In this document: positions 26,101 to 34,219 of the stretch, piece after piece
Position numbering within the stretch: position 1 is the stretch's first letter
How the letters are laid out: each line of letters opens with the position of its first letter
NCBI GenBank assembly: GCA_003243425.1
Contig: QFQP01000016.1
Span: 89,285-153,284 of the forward strand
Reading direction: 5' to 3'
From: Archangium gephyra
Lineage (GTDB): Bacteria > Myxococcota > Myxococcia > Myxococcales > Myxococcaceae
DNA: 64,000 nt
Notes under the pieces: model-generated
Databases searched by the model: none
Seen by the model: only the letters and a program-made list of their open reading frames with translations
What the model was told of the DNA's origin: nothing
Translations under genes and position numbers: made by a program

Positions 26101-26955
26101 TCAGTACGTGTAGAAGCCCTCGCCGGACTTCTTGCCGAGCTTACCTGCTCGCACGAGTTTCTTGAGCAATTGCGGCGGCCTGAACGAGGGGCTGCCGGTC
26201 TCTGCGTACAGGTACTCGGCGATGGCCAGGCGCACGTCGAGGCCGACGAGATCACCGAGCTTCAACGGGCCCATCGGGTGGCCGTAGCCGAGCTCCATGG
26301 CGCGATCGATGTCGGCCGCGCTGGCGACGCCTTCTTCGAGCATGCGAATGGCTTCCAGCCCGAGGGCGATGCCGAGCCGCGACGACGCGAAGCCCGGCGA
26401 GTCCTTCACCACGATGAGGTCTTTCTTGATCGCCGCGCCGTAGGCCTTCACCGCGTCGAGCGTCTGCGGCGAGGTCTGAAAGGCGAGCACCACCTCGAGC
26501 AGCTTCATCAGGTGCACGGGGTTGAAGAAGTGCAGGCCCACCACGCGTGACGGGTTGGTGGCAGCCGAGGCGATCTCCGTCAGCGACAATGAGCTGGTGT
26601 TCGACGCGAGGATCGTCTCGGCGCTGCAGATCGTCGAGAGCTGGCGAAACAGGTCTTGCTTGAGGGCCAGCTTCTCGGGCGTGGCTTCGATGACCAGCTG
26701 GCACGTCGAGAGCGCGTTCAGATCGGTCGTGAGCTTGAGGCGCGTCAACGCCGCGTCGCGATCGGCCGCGGTCACCTTCCCCTTGTCGACGCCGATGTTG
26801 AGGTTCTTTTCGATCTTCGCGTGACCGGCTTCAGCGGCGGCCTGCGTGACGTCGAACAACACGACTTCGAAGCCGGCCTGCGCGGTGACGTGCGCGATGC
26901 CGTGACCCATGGTTCCAGCGCCGACGACGCCCACCTGCGAGATCGAGAGACTCAT
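26101..26955 (-). CDS. 3-hydroxybutyryl-CoA dehydrogenase
   Basis: 284 residues, the normal length for single-function enzymes (PaaH/Hbd/FadB2). The N-terminal NAD-binding fold has GVVGAGTMGHGIAH with the acidic residue in VVLFDV at the end of beta strand 2. The catalytic dyad region is HFFNPVHLMKLLEVV, with ASNTSSLSL before it; the C-terminal dimerisation domain has GYGHPMGPLKLGDLVGLD. It oxidises 3-hydroxyacyl-CoA or reduces acetoacetyl-CoA in fatty-acid, butyrate or phenylacetate routes. A crotonase gene lies about 0.8 kb away, which would supply the preceding step. Only 60 bases separate it from the divergent gene. Confidence 0.94.
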   Translation of the reverse strand: MSLSISQVGVVGAGTMGHGIAHVTAQAGFEVVLFDVTQAAAEAGHAKIEKNLNIGVDKGKVTAADRDAALTRLKLTTDLNALSTCQLVIEATPEKLALKQDLFRQLSTICSAETILASNTSSLSLTEIASAATNPSRVVGLHFFNPVHLMKLLEVVLAFQTSPQTLDAVKAYGAAIKKDLIVVKDSPGFASSRLGIALGLEAIRMLEEGVASAADIDRAMELGYGHPMGPLKLGDLVGLDVRLAIAEYLYAETGSPSFRPPQLLKKLVRAGKLGKKSGEGFYTY

Positions 26956-27015
26956 TCGCGGCGGTTAAAGCGCAGCACAGGCGCTGAAAACACACTGATA
27001 TACGGTGCGGCGCCC

Positions 27016-27720
27016 ATGACGTTCGGTCTCCTCCTCGCACTCGCGCTCACCGCTGATGACGGCGGCAGTTCAACCTCCGACGCAGGCGTCAGCGCGACCC
27101 GGGTCAACCTGCTTCGCGGCGCGACCGTGCGGCGTTTCGACGGCATCGCCAACCCGGCGCTGTTGGCTGACGGCGTGGCCTCGAGCGATGCCGACACCTG
27201 GAACAACGTGCGCGCGCAGGTGCTCTCGAAGACCGGCTTCATCGAGTGGGACCTCGGCAAGCCCGAGCTCATCGCGGCGATGCGCATTCAGGCCGACAAC
27301 AACGATCGCTACGACATTCAGGGAAGTCTCGATGGCGAGCGCTGGTACCCCGTCTGGGCGGCCGGCGGCGTCGACCTTCCCGGCGTGCAGACGCGAACCT
27401 CGCCACCGCTGACGGCCTCGGCGCGGTTCCTCCGCCTGACCGCCAGCGGCGGCGACGGCATGTACTCGATCACCGAACTCGAGGTGTTCGACAGCCTCGC
27501 GGCGCTCGACGGTGCGCAGCTGGAGCGTGCGGCGTTGCCGATCCCTCCGCCTCCGCCGCCCGCGCCGCCGTTCGACACCGGCTGGCTGGTCGTGCTGGCG
27601 GCGACCGCGGGCGTCGTCTGGTACTTCCGCGACACCATGAAGATGAATCGCCGGCGCGCGGAAGAAGCGGCGGCCGCGGAAGCTGCGAAGCACGCGCCCG
27701 TCGAGCCGCCGAAGGTCTGA
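27016..27720 (+). CDS. Exported discoidin (F5/8 type C)-like protein with C-terminal membrane anchor
   Basis: 234 residues from ATG 27016. A short signal-like N-terminus (TFGLLLALALTADD) leads to a discoidin-type jelly roll at about residues 35-170: NLLRGATVRRFDGIANP, IEWDLGKPELIAAMRIQADN, DIQGSLDGERWYPV and ARFLRLTASGGDGMYSITELEVF. Such domains bind carbohydrates or lipids. A Pro-rich spacer, one membrane helix (WLVVLAATAGVVWYF) and a basic Ala-rich tail follow, so it is anchored in the inner membrane with the domain outside. Its stop abuts the stop of the convergent crotonase gene with no gap. Confidence 0.72.
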   Translation: MTFGLLLALALTADDGGSSTSDAGVSATRVNLLRGATVRRFDGIANPALLADGVASSDADTWNNVRAQVLSKTGFIEWDLGKPELIAAMRIQADNNDRYDIQGSLDGERWYPVWAAGGVDLPGVQTRTSPPLTASARFLRLTASGGDGMYSITELEVFDSLAALDGAQLERAALPIPPPPPPAPPFDTGWLVVLAATAGVVWYFRDTMKMNRRRAEEAAAAEAAKHAPVEPPKV

Positions 27721-28458
27721 CTATTTCTTCCGCTTCTCGAGGAACGCCTGCATTCGCTGGTGCTTCTCGGGCGAATCGAAGAGCAGCCCCTGCCCCACCC
27801 ATTCCATCGGAGCGTGGTTCACGCGCGCGGCGGCGTTGAGGGCGACCTTCGCGACCTGCACCGCGAGCGGCGCGTTGGCGGCGATCTGCGTCGCGATGCG
27901 GTGGGCTTCGGCGCGGGCGTCGGTGTCCACCAGCGACTCCCAGAGGCCCCACGTGGCCGCCTCTGCCGCGTCGACGATGCGACCGGTGTAGATGAGCTCC
28001 TTGGCGCGACCGAGCCCCACCAGCCGCGGGAGCCGCCACGTGCCCCCAGCCGAGGGAAAGATGCCCAGCGTCACCTCAGGCATGCCGACCTTCGCAGTGC
28101 GTGAAGCCACACGCAGATCGCACGCCAACGCGAGCTCGAGGCCACCGCCGAGCGCGTAGCCGTCGATCGCCGCGATGGTGGGCCGGGGAAAGTCTTCGAG
28201 CTGCTGCAACATGCGCTGTGTCCACGCCAGGAACGACTGGGTGTGCGTGCGGTCTTTGAGCTCGGCGATGTCGGCGCCCGCGGCGAAGGCCTTGCCACCG
28301 GCCCCGCTGACGATCACCACGCGCACGTCGTCACGCGCGGCCCACGCGTCGAGCTGCCGCGAGATGACGTCACACAGCTCGCGATTGATGGCGTTGCGAA
28401 CTTCGGGGCGGTTCAGCTCGAGCGACGCGATGCCGTCGGCGACGTGGGCGTTGATCAC
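27721..28458 (-). CDS. Enoyl-CoA hydratase/isomerase (crotonase)
   Basis: 245 residues, slightly shorter than the 255-260 of most hydratases. The CoA-binding and oxyanion-hole motif is KAFAAGADIAEL, and the second is DGYALGGGLELALACD. A catalytic-region glutamate is in MPEVTLGIFPSAGG, and a second lies in KELIYTG. It hydrates trans-2-enoyl-CoA to the 3-hydroxyacyl-CoA, the substrate for the dehydrogenase nearby. The two are not in one operon because the discoidin gene separates them in the opposite orientation, though both face minus. A strong hairpin lies upstream, ending the lipoprotein gene. Confidence 0.92.
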   Translation of the reverse strand: MINAHVADGIASLELNRPEVRNAINRELCDVISRQLDAWAARDDVRVVIVSGAGGKAFAAGADIAELKDRTHTQSFLAWTQRMLQQLEDFPRPTIAAIDGYALGGGLELALACDLRVASRTAKVGMPEVTLGIFPSAGGTWRLPRLVGLGRAKELIYTGRIVDAAEAATWGLWESLVDTDARAEAHRIATQIAANAPLAVQVAKVALNAAARVNHAPMEWVGQGLLFDSPEKHQRMQAFLEKRKK

Positions 28459-28482
28459 GCAAGACCTCGATGAAAAATGAAA

Positions 28483-28510
28483 CGGCCCGCGAGGTGTACC
28501 CCGCGGGCCG
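28483..28510 (-). terminator. Rho-independent terminator of the repeat lipoprotein gene
   Basis: CGGCCCGCG (28483-28491) and CGCGGGCCG (28502-28510) form a perfect nine-base-pair stem with a ten-base loop. On the minus strand it is followed by TTTCATTTTTCA. It lies 24 bases past the stop of the lipoprotein gene. Confidence 0.8.
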
Positions 28511-28533
28511 CGAAGACTGCACTGCGAGGCGAA

Positions 28534-29652
28534 TTACGGCGTGACGACCGCCGGGATCTGCGCGCAGTCGAGCGGGTAGAGAACGTACGTGTAGAAGTTC
28601 GTGGTGCCCGGAACGATGCCCTCGTTGCGACGATCGTCGTCGCGCGGGCAGCTCGTGCCGCCGTCTTCGCACGACGCGTGCGTGTAGGTGTCCCAGATGC
28701 CGATGAGGCCGTTGTTGAACGTCACCGTGCCGCCGTCCTCCGCCATCACGCGGTAGTCGCAGTTGGTGAAGGTCTTGTAGTTGTTCACGATGACGCCGCC
28801 TTCGACTTCGAAGCCGAAGTAGCGGGTGTCGGCCGCGCCGAGCGCGCTGACGCGGTGCATCGCTTCAGGGCGCGGGTCGCTCAACACCAGCGGGCCGGGG
28901 ATGTGCACCAGACCACCCGCGTTTTCCGGGTTCGGGCGACCGAAGCCACCGTCGGCGTTGCCGAAGCCGTTGGCCACCATGACCGGCGAGAACATCGCGC
29001 CCTGCGAGACGACCGTGATGTTCGCGTTGTCGATGAGGCCACCGTCACGGTTGCAGGTCGAGTTGCTGCGGAAGACCACGCGGCGACCGATGCGGTTGGT
29101 GAACCGGCTCTCGCTGGTGACGTAGCCATCGATGTTCAACACGTCACCGAGCACCGGGGTGTAGTTGCCCGGCTCGTCGAAGAAGGTCTTGTCGACGTAG
29201 ATGCCGTTGCCGACGTTGGCCTGATCAGCGACCCAGAACTGCGTGTCGGTGTCGCCCTGACCGCCGGTGAAGATGTTGTCGATCCCGACCACCACCACGT
29301 TCTCGAGGCGCACGCGCTCCTGGCAGAAGCGCGCACCGCGCACCGCGCTGATCGTCGTGCCGCCGTCCCAGCCGCCGAAGCCGGTACCGCCACCCGTGTT
29401 GCCCGTACCGCCACCCGTGTTGCCCGTGCCGCCACCCGTGTTGCCCGTGCCGCCACCCGTGTTGCCCGTGCCGCCACCCGTGTTGCCCGTGCCACCACCC
29501 GTGTTGCCCGCGCCACCGCCCACGCCACCGACGCCGCCTCCCTGCGGGCAGCTGAAGCCGACGCAGCCCGCGTCCGGCGGCATGCGCTCGGGGCCACAAC
29601 CAACGGAAACAACTGCGAGAGCAGCGATCAGAACTGAACGAAACGTCGTCAC
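28534..29652 (-). CDS. Lipoprotein with Gly-Asn-Thr repeats and unknown C-terminal domain
   Basis: About 372 residues if started at GTG 29652, which gives a lipoprotein signal ending VVSVGC; a longer frame upstream has no signal character. After a short Cys-containing linker comes a stretch of NTGGGTG heptapeptides encoded by a 21-base tandem repeat, then a roughly 260-residue domain. That domain has an OB-fold-like look (RLENVVVVGIDNIFT, PVLGDVLNIDGYVT, RFTNRIGRRVVF) seen in extracellular nuclease or phosphodiesterase-associated proteins, but there are no catalytic residues I can name. It is an outer-surface lipoprotein by signal, with the repeat likely a flexible spacer. Confidence 0.75.
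   Translation of the reverse strand: MTTFRSVLIAALAVVSVGCGPERMPPDAGCVGFSCPQGGGVGGVGGGAGNTGGGTGNTGGGTGNTGGGTGNTGGGTGNTGGGTGNTGGGTGFGGWDGGTTISAVRGARFCQERVRLENVVVVGIDNIFTGGQGDTDTQFWVADQANVGNGIYVDKTFFDEPGNYTPVLGDVLNIDGYVTSESRFTNRIGRRVVFRSNSTCNRDGGLIDNANITVVSQGAMFSPVMVANGFGNADGGFGRPNPENAGGLVHIPGPLVLSDPRPEAMHRVSALGAADTRYFGFEVEGGVIVNNYKTFTNCDYRVMAEDGGTVTFNNGLIGIWDTYTHASCEDGGTSCPRDDDRRNEGIVPGTTNFYTYVLYPLDCAQIPAVVTP
29381..29524 (-). repeat. 21-base tandem repeat within a lipoprotein gene
   Basis: Six full copies of a 21-base unit (29381-29506) plus a degenerate seventh encode the heptapeptide NTGGGTG. The central copies are identical at the DNA level and outer ones differ by a few third-position changes. 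Because the unit is a multiple of three, slippage would change spacer length without breaking the frame. Confidence 0.92.
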
Positions 29653-29764
29653 GTGAGGGACTCCTGGATGGATTTCTTCGCCTCGCGCTTCTAGACGGAG
29701 GCCGGCCGGGTTCCCGGAGCGTGTACACGACGGTCCGTACCCCGGCAAGCCACGGAGACGTCAC

Positions 29765-30550
29765 GTGAAACCCATTTCAGGTTCGCAACATCCGTTCTTT
29801 CGCGGGCTGCGCGCGCCGCTCCACAGCGCGCATCGCGGAGGCGCTGGCCTGTACCCGGAAAACACGATGTTCGCGTTCACGCGCGCGGTCGAACTGCACC
29901 GCACCGATCTGCTGGAGCTCGACGTTCATGCCTCGCGAGACGGTGAGGTGATCGTCGCCCACGATCCAACGCTCGAGCGCTGCACCGACGGGTCCGGCGC
30001 GCTCGCCGCGCTCACGTGGGCTCAATTGCGCCGACTCGACGCGGGCTTTCACACCCGATTCCGCGGGCAAGGCGTGACGATTCCACGGCTGGTCGAGGTG
30101 CTGAACGCGTTCCCGGCGCTGCGCATCAACTGCGAGGTGAAGGTCGAAGACGCGGTCGACCCGTTCGTGGCCCTGGTGAAGAAAGAAGGCGTCATCGACC
30201 GCCTCTGCATCGGCAGCGAACGCGATGACATCGCAGCCGAGCTGGTGACGCGGCTTCCGGGGGGCTGCTTCTTCTACCCGGCCAACGCGCTCGCAGCGTT
30301 CGTGCTGCCGACGAAGGCCGGCGAGCGCCCCGAAGATGACGAGCGCTTCACGGTGCTCGACATGCCGCTGCACTGGGAAGGTGCGCAGCTGTTCGACGCA
30401 GCGCTGGCCCGCGTGGCCAGAGAGCACGGCAAGTGGATCAACGTCTGGACCATCGACGACCCCGACGAGATGCGGCGCGCGATCGCCGATGGCGTGGGCG
30501 GCATCATGACCGATCGCCCCGACGTGCTCCGGCAGGTGCTGGGCGGCTGA
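29765..30550 (+). CDS. Glycerophosphodiester phosphodiesterase
   Basis: 261 residues from GTG 29765. GDPD family motifs are all present: SAHRGG near residue 20, PENTMFAF, LELDVHASRDGEVIVAHD with the metal-binding Glu and Asp and catalytic His, NCEVKVED, and the C-terminal NVWTIDDPDEMRRAIADGVGGIMTD pieces. It hydrolyses glycerophosphodiesters from lipid turnover to glycerol-3-phosphate and an alcohol. No signal peptide is visible, so it is the cytosolic UgpQ-like type rather than periplasmic GlpQ. It diverges from the repeat lipoprotein gene and converges on the hybrid kinase gene with only one base between stops. Confidence 0.93.
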   Translation: MKPISGSQHPFFRGLRAPLHSAHRGGAGLYPENTMFAFTRAVELHRTDLLELDVHASRDGEVIVAHDPTLERCTDGSGALAALTWAQLRRLDAGFHTRFRGQGVTIPRLVEVLNAFPALRINCEVKVEDAVDPFVALVKKEGVIDRLCIGSERDDIAAELVTRLPGGCFFYPANALAAFVLPTKAGERPEDDERFTVLDMPLHWEGAQLFDAALARVAREHGKWINVWTIDDPDEMRRAIADGVGGIMTDRPDVLRQVLGG

Positions 30551-32659
30551 TCAGGCCTGCGCGTGCACCGGCGGCAGCTTCTGTGCGCGCGGCGTCATGC
30601 CGAGGCTCTCGCGAATGGCCTGAACCAGAGCGCCGGGGCTGAAGGGCTTCTGAACGAAGCGTGCCCCCTGCGCCACGAGCCGCGCGGTGGCCTGTGGATC
30701 AGGCGCGAACCCCGACACCAGCACCACGCGCATCGACGGGTAGCGTTCGGTGAGCTTCTGCGCGAGCCACAGCCCGTCGTGCCCCGGCAGCAGCACGTCG
30801 GTCACCAGCACCGGCAGCTCGGGGAACGTGAGTGAGGCCGCCAGCGCCTGTTCGGCGTCGGCCACCGAGACGACCTGAAAGCCCTCCTGCGAGATCAACC
30901 GCACCATCAGCGATCGAACGTCGGGATCGTCGTCGACGACCAGAATCGTGGCTTCACTCGGCCGGTTGGGGCGGCGCGTCTCAGGCAGCTGAACGGGCGT
31001 CACGTTCAACTCCGAATCGCGCGCGCGCGGGAGCCAGATGCGGAACGACGTGCCCTTCCCCACGGAGCTCTCGACTTCAATCTTCCCTCCCAGCGCCTTC
31101 ACCACGCCGAACACCGTCGCCAGGCCGAGGCCCGTGCCGATGCCCGGCGGTTTCGTGGTGAAGAAGGGCTCGAAGAGATGCGCGCGCGTCTCGGCGGTCA
31201 TGCCGTGCCCGGTATCAGCGAACGTCATCACCACCGCGTCACCGACCTCGGTGCCAGGAGCGTTGCGCGCCGAGATCCGCAGCGTCCCGCCCTCGGGCAT
31301 CGCGTCACGCGCGTTCGACGCGAGGTTCATCACGATCTGATCGAGCTGCGAGGGGCCGCTCCACAATGGCCAGACCTCGGGCTCCACGTCGATCTCGATG
31401 GTGACCTTCTCGCCGACCAGCCGCTTCGCCAGCTCGCCCACGCGCGTGAGCAGCGGCCCCACCTCCACGCGCGTCGGCACCACCACGTCGCGACGCGAGA
31501 ACGCGAGCAGCTGCGAGGTCAGGTTGCTGGCGCGGGAGATCGACTCCTGCACGTCGTTGAGATCGGCGCGCAGCGCGCTGTCGGCCGGCATCCCCTGGTC
31601 GACGAGCGTGGTGCAGGTGCGCATCACCGAGAGCAGGTTGTTGAAGTCGTGCGCGATGCTGCCGGCGAAGCGGCCCAGCGCTTCCATCTTCTTGGCCTGC
31701 TCGAGCTCGGTGGCCATCAAACGCTCGGCAGTCACGTCGCGCGCCGTGCACAACAGCAACTCGCTGTCGGCCACCGCCGAGAGCTGACAGTCGAACGTGC
31801 GCAGCCCGGCGTCACCGGTGCGAGAGACGTCGGCGCGGCCTGGAGAACCACTCCGCGCGTTCGAGAGCAGCGCTTCGACCTTCGAGGCCTCCTGCTCGTC
31901 GCCGAGCACGCGGGCCAGGGGCTCACCGACCGGGCTGCGGCCGATGGCGCGATCGAAAGACGGGCTCGCGTACGAGACCTCGTTTCGCGTGTCGATCAAC
32001 GCCACCAGGCCCATGGTGTTCTCGGTGATCAACCGGTACCGCGCTTCGACGTGCGCGGCGCGCGCCTGCTGCTGCGCGACCTGCGCGAGCACCTTGTTGT
32101 AGCTGCGCGCATGCACGCCGACGATCAGCGCGGTGAGCACCGACAGCGCGACGGCGTTGAACATCAGCTGCTCCGGCAGCGTGACGCCGAGTTCCACGTT
32201 CCACGCGATGACCGCCGACGCGGCCATGCCTGCCAACGAGAAGGCGATCGACCAGCGCAACGCCTGACCCGACAGCGTGGCCAGGGCCACCACGAGCCCG
32301 AGCGCCACGTAGAAGGGCCCCGCGCCGACCTGGTGCGTGGCCCATACCGAGATCACGGAGCCCGCGGTGGGAATCGCAGAAAGGAGCAGCCCCGCCGCCA
32401 CGCCCCTGCCCGCGCGCGCCAACCCCGAGGCCACGAAGCACAACAAGGCCAACACCACCGTCTGTGCCGTGACCGGGAACTGCACCGGCGCCTGCAGCGC
32501 GCGCGTCGAGTACGCGGCGATCACCAACCCGATGACGCCGATGCACAACCCGAGGACAGACGCCGTCCGCTCGCGCCTGCGCGCGTCGACCGACATGACC
32601 TCTTTGTAGAAGCTGGTGGCCCCCCCACCAGCCGCCGAACCCGGCAGCATGGGAGCCAT
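30551..32659 (-). CDS. Membrane hybrid histidine kinase (PAS-HisKA-HATPase-REC)
   Basis: About 702 residues from ATG 32659, the first start clear of the cutA gene; 32596 is a good alternative. Five or six membrane helices occupy the first 200 residues, followed by a PAS-like domain (YRLITENTMGLVALIDTRNE). The kinase core has the H-box SIAHDFNNLL, N-box NLASNARDAM, and the G-boxes TFADTGHGM and GTGLGLATVFG. A C-terminal receiver carries its Asp in VLVTDVLLPGHDG. HDFNN-type kinases with a fused receiver usually pass phosphate onward through a separate phosphotransfer protein. None is adjacent, so the target pathway is unknown. Confidence 0.92.
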   Translation of the reverse strand: MAPMLPGSAAGGGATSFYKEVMSVDARRRERTASVLGLCIGVIGLVIAAYSTRALQAPVQFPVTAQTVVLALLCFVASGLARAGRGVAAGLLLSAIPTAGSVISVWATHQVGAGPFYVALGLVVALATLSGQALRWSIAFSLAGMAASAVIAWNVELGVTLPEQLMFNAVALSVLTALIVGVHARSYNKVLAQVAQQQARAAHVEARYRLITENTMGLVALIDTRNEVSYASPSFDRAIGRSPVGEPLARVLGDEQEASKVEALLSNARSGSPGRADVSRTGDAGLRTFDCQLSAVADSELLLCTARDVTAERLMATELEQAKKMEALGRFAGSIAHDFNNLLSVMRTCTTLVDQGMPADSALRADLNDVQESISRASNLTSQLLAFSRRDVVVPTRVEVGPLLTRVGELAKRLVGEKVTIEIDVEPEVWPLWSGPSQLDQIVMNLASNARDAMPEGGTLRISARNAPGTEVGDAVVMTFADTGHGMTAETRAHLFEPFFTTKPPGIGTGLGLATVFGVVKALGGKIEVESSVGKGTSFRIWLPRARDSELNVTPVQLPETRRPNRPSEATILVVDDDPDVRSLMVRLISQEGFQVVSVADAEQALAASLTFPELPVLVTDVLLPGHDGLWLAQKLTERYPSMRVVLVSGFAPDPQATARLVAQGARFVQKPFSPGALVQAIRESLGMTPRAQKLPPVHAQA

Positions 32660-32682
32660 TAAGCCCTGCGCGGCAGATCGGC

Positions 32683-33006
32683 TCAAGCGCCGCGCGAGGC
32701 GCCCATCACCCAATCGAGGTACGGAGTGTGTCCCTCGACCACCTCGAGCTTGAGCAGCTCGGGGACGGTGTACGGGTGCATCGAGACCACACGCGCCTTG
32801 AGCGCTTCGAAATCGGCGGCGGTCTTCATCACCACCAGCACTTCACGCTCGTCGCAGATCTGCGCCTCCCAACGGTAGATGCTGCGCACCTGCGGCACGA
32901 GGTTGGCGCAGGCGATCCACTTCTCTTCCACCAGCGTGCGCGCGATCGCCGCGGCGTTCTCTTCATTGGGCGCCGTCATCAACACGACAGCGACCTTCGA
33001 ACTCAC
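32683..33006 (-). CDS. cutA: CutA-like divalent cation tolerance protein
   Basis: 107 residues, the standard length. Family hallmarks are VAVVLMTAPNEENAAAIART at the start, KWIACANLVPQVRSIYRWE, EVLVVMKT, and the C-terminal HPYTVPELLKLEVVEGH. CutA forms a very stable ferredoxin-like trimer linked to copper tolerance, though its precise role is unsettled. The start overlaps the stop of the preceding gene by four bases (ATGA), coupling it to the unknown protein and ECF sigma factor upstream. Confidence 0.96.
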   Translation of the reverse strand: MSSKVAVVLMTAPNEENAAAIARTLVEEKWIACANLVPQVRSIYRWEAQICDEREVLVVMKTAADFEALKARVVSMHPYTVPELLKLEVVEGHTPYLDWVMGASRGA

Positions 33007-34187
33007 AGGCGAACCTCGAAGGCGTGCGTTTGACCATCGGTCAGCTTCACCACCACGCGGGCTGTCGTGCCCACCAGGCGGTCAGCGCTGCCCAGGTCGA
33101 AGTGGAGCCCCATGTCTCCGGGGCTCGAGGGGAAGGCGTGGTCGGGCGCGTCGCGGCGGTAGACGGCCGCTGCGGCGAAGCGGTCCTGACGATGGGGTTG
33201 AACCACCACCTGGACGTTCTTCTTCGAGCGGAACAGCAGCACCTTGAACTCGCTGCGCTCTTCGATGATCTCGGGGGCGGATCGCTCGACCGTCGCGGGG
33301 AAAGGAACAACGCGCGGGGCACTGCCTTCTTCTTCCCGGCTCAGCTCTTCGATGGCGGCTTCTCCAGCGGCCATGGCGGCGAGCGCCAACTTCAATTCAG
33401 GGTCTGCGTCGGCTTGTAGGCGAATGACTTCTCGTTCAACGGGCGTCGCCAGGCCCAGGTCGTAGCGGAGGAGGTCGTCTGCATTGACCGGTCGACTCCG
33501 CTTGCGCGTCACCGTCGTATTCGCCGTCTTGAGCTCGCTCGGTACCGAGCCCTTCGTTTCGCCGCCCAGCACCCGTACCAGCTCGTCGTCTTCGATGCCG
33601 GTGCGCTCCGAGTACCACCAGGCCTGCTGGCGGTACGCCTGATCGAGCAACGAGGCCTCGGCGCGGCGCGGACCATTCAACGCGGTGAGGCTGACGACCG
33701 AGCCCCGACACTCGCGATCGACCCCGGCCACCGAGCCACGAAGGCGCGCGGCCAGAGTCTTCGCGTCACTGCGACCGCCGGCGCCTAGCGCCTCGAGAGC
33801 GACCAGCGCAGATTCGAGGCGATCGCGGGACTGCAGGTCCTGCACGGCAAAGCGGGTCATGGCCTCACCCGCTTCGGGGCTGTCGGGGATCGCGGCCTCG
33901 ACGGCCTGGCTGGCGGCGCGCTTCAACTTCATCGCCATGTCTTCGACGGCCACGCCATCGGCCCAGCTGCGCAACGACAGCTCGGGGATCGACTGCAGCG
34001 GCTCGACGATCGCCGCGGTCTTCACGCCCAGCGTTCCAGCGCGACGGAGCACGTCACCCGCGGCCTCGAGCAGCAGCCCCACCACCACCGCCCCGTCACC
34101 CGGCCGTTTCCCCGCTGCGAGTTCGTGCTGCAGGGCTTCGAGCTCCGCCACGCGGGCGGCGTACTTTTCACGGGTCGTTGCGATCAT
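33003..34187 (-). CDS. Unknown protein coupled to an ECF sigma factor
   Basis: 394 residues from ATG 34187, which has a GGAGG ribosome site. It is cytoplasmic with no signal peptide or clear membrane helix. The first 200 residues are helical and Ala/Glu-rich (KYAARVAELEALQHELAAGKR). A central stretch (DDLLRYDLGLATPVEREVIRL) resembles the N-terminal anti-sigma region of FecR/RsiW-type proteins but has no zinc HxxxCxxC motif. The C-terminal 110 residues are beta-rich (VLLFRSKKNVQVVVQPHR, VVVKLTDGQTHAFEV). Lying 32 bases after an ECF sigma gene, it is a candidate unconventional sigma partner. That is inference. Confidence 0.6.
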   Translation of the reverse strand: MIATTREKYAARVAELEALQHELAAGKRPGDGAVVVGLLLEAAGDVLRRAGTLGVKTAAIVEPLQSIPELSLRSWADGVAVEDMAMKLKRAASQAVEAAIPDSPEAGEAMTRFAVQDLQSRDRLESALVALEALGAGGRSDAKTLAARLRGSVAGVDRECRGSVVSLTALNGPRRAEASLLDQAYRQQAWWYSERTGIEDDELVRVLGGETKGSVPSELKTANTTVTRKRSRPVNADDLLRYDLGLATPVEREVIRLQADADPELKLALAAMAAGEAAIEELSREEEGSAPRVVPFPATVERSAPEIIEERSEFKVLLFRSKKNVQVVVQPHRQDRFAAAAVYRRDAPDHAFPSSPGDMGLHFDLGSADRLVGTTARVVVKLTDGQTHAFEVRL

Positions 34188-34219
34188 GGGTACTGCCTCC
34201 TTCTTTCGAGTTACGGACT

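Noticed and set aside
29381..29524. Regular 21-base repeat as a CRISPR array
   Set aside because: Copies are contiguous with no spacers and translate in frame as NTGGGTG inside a lipoprotein.
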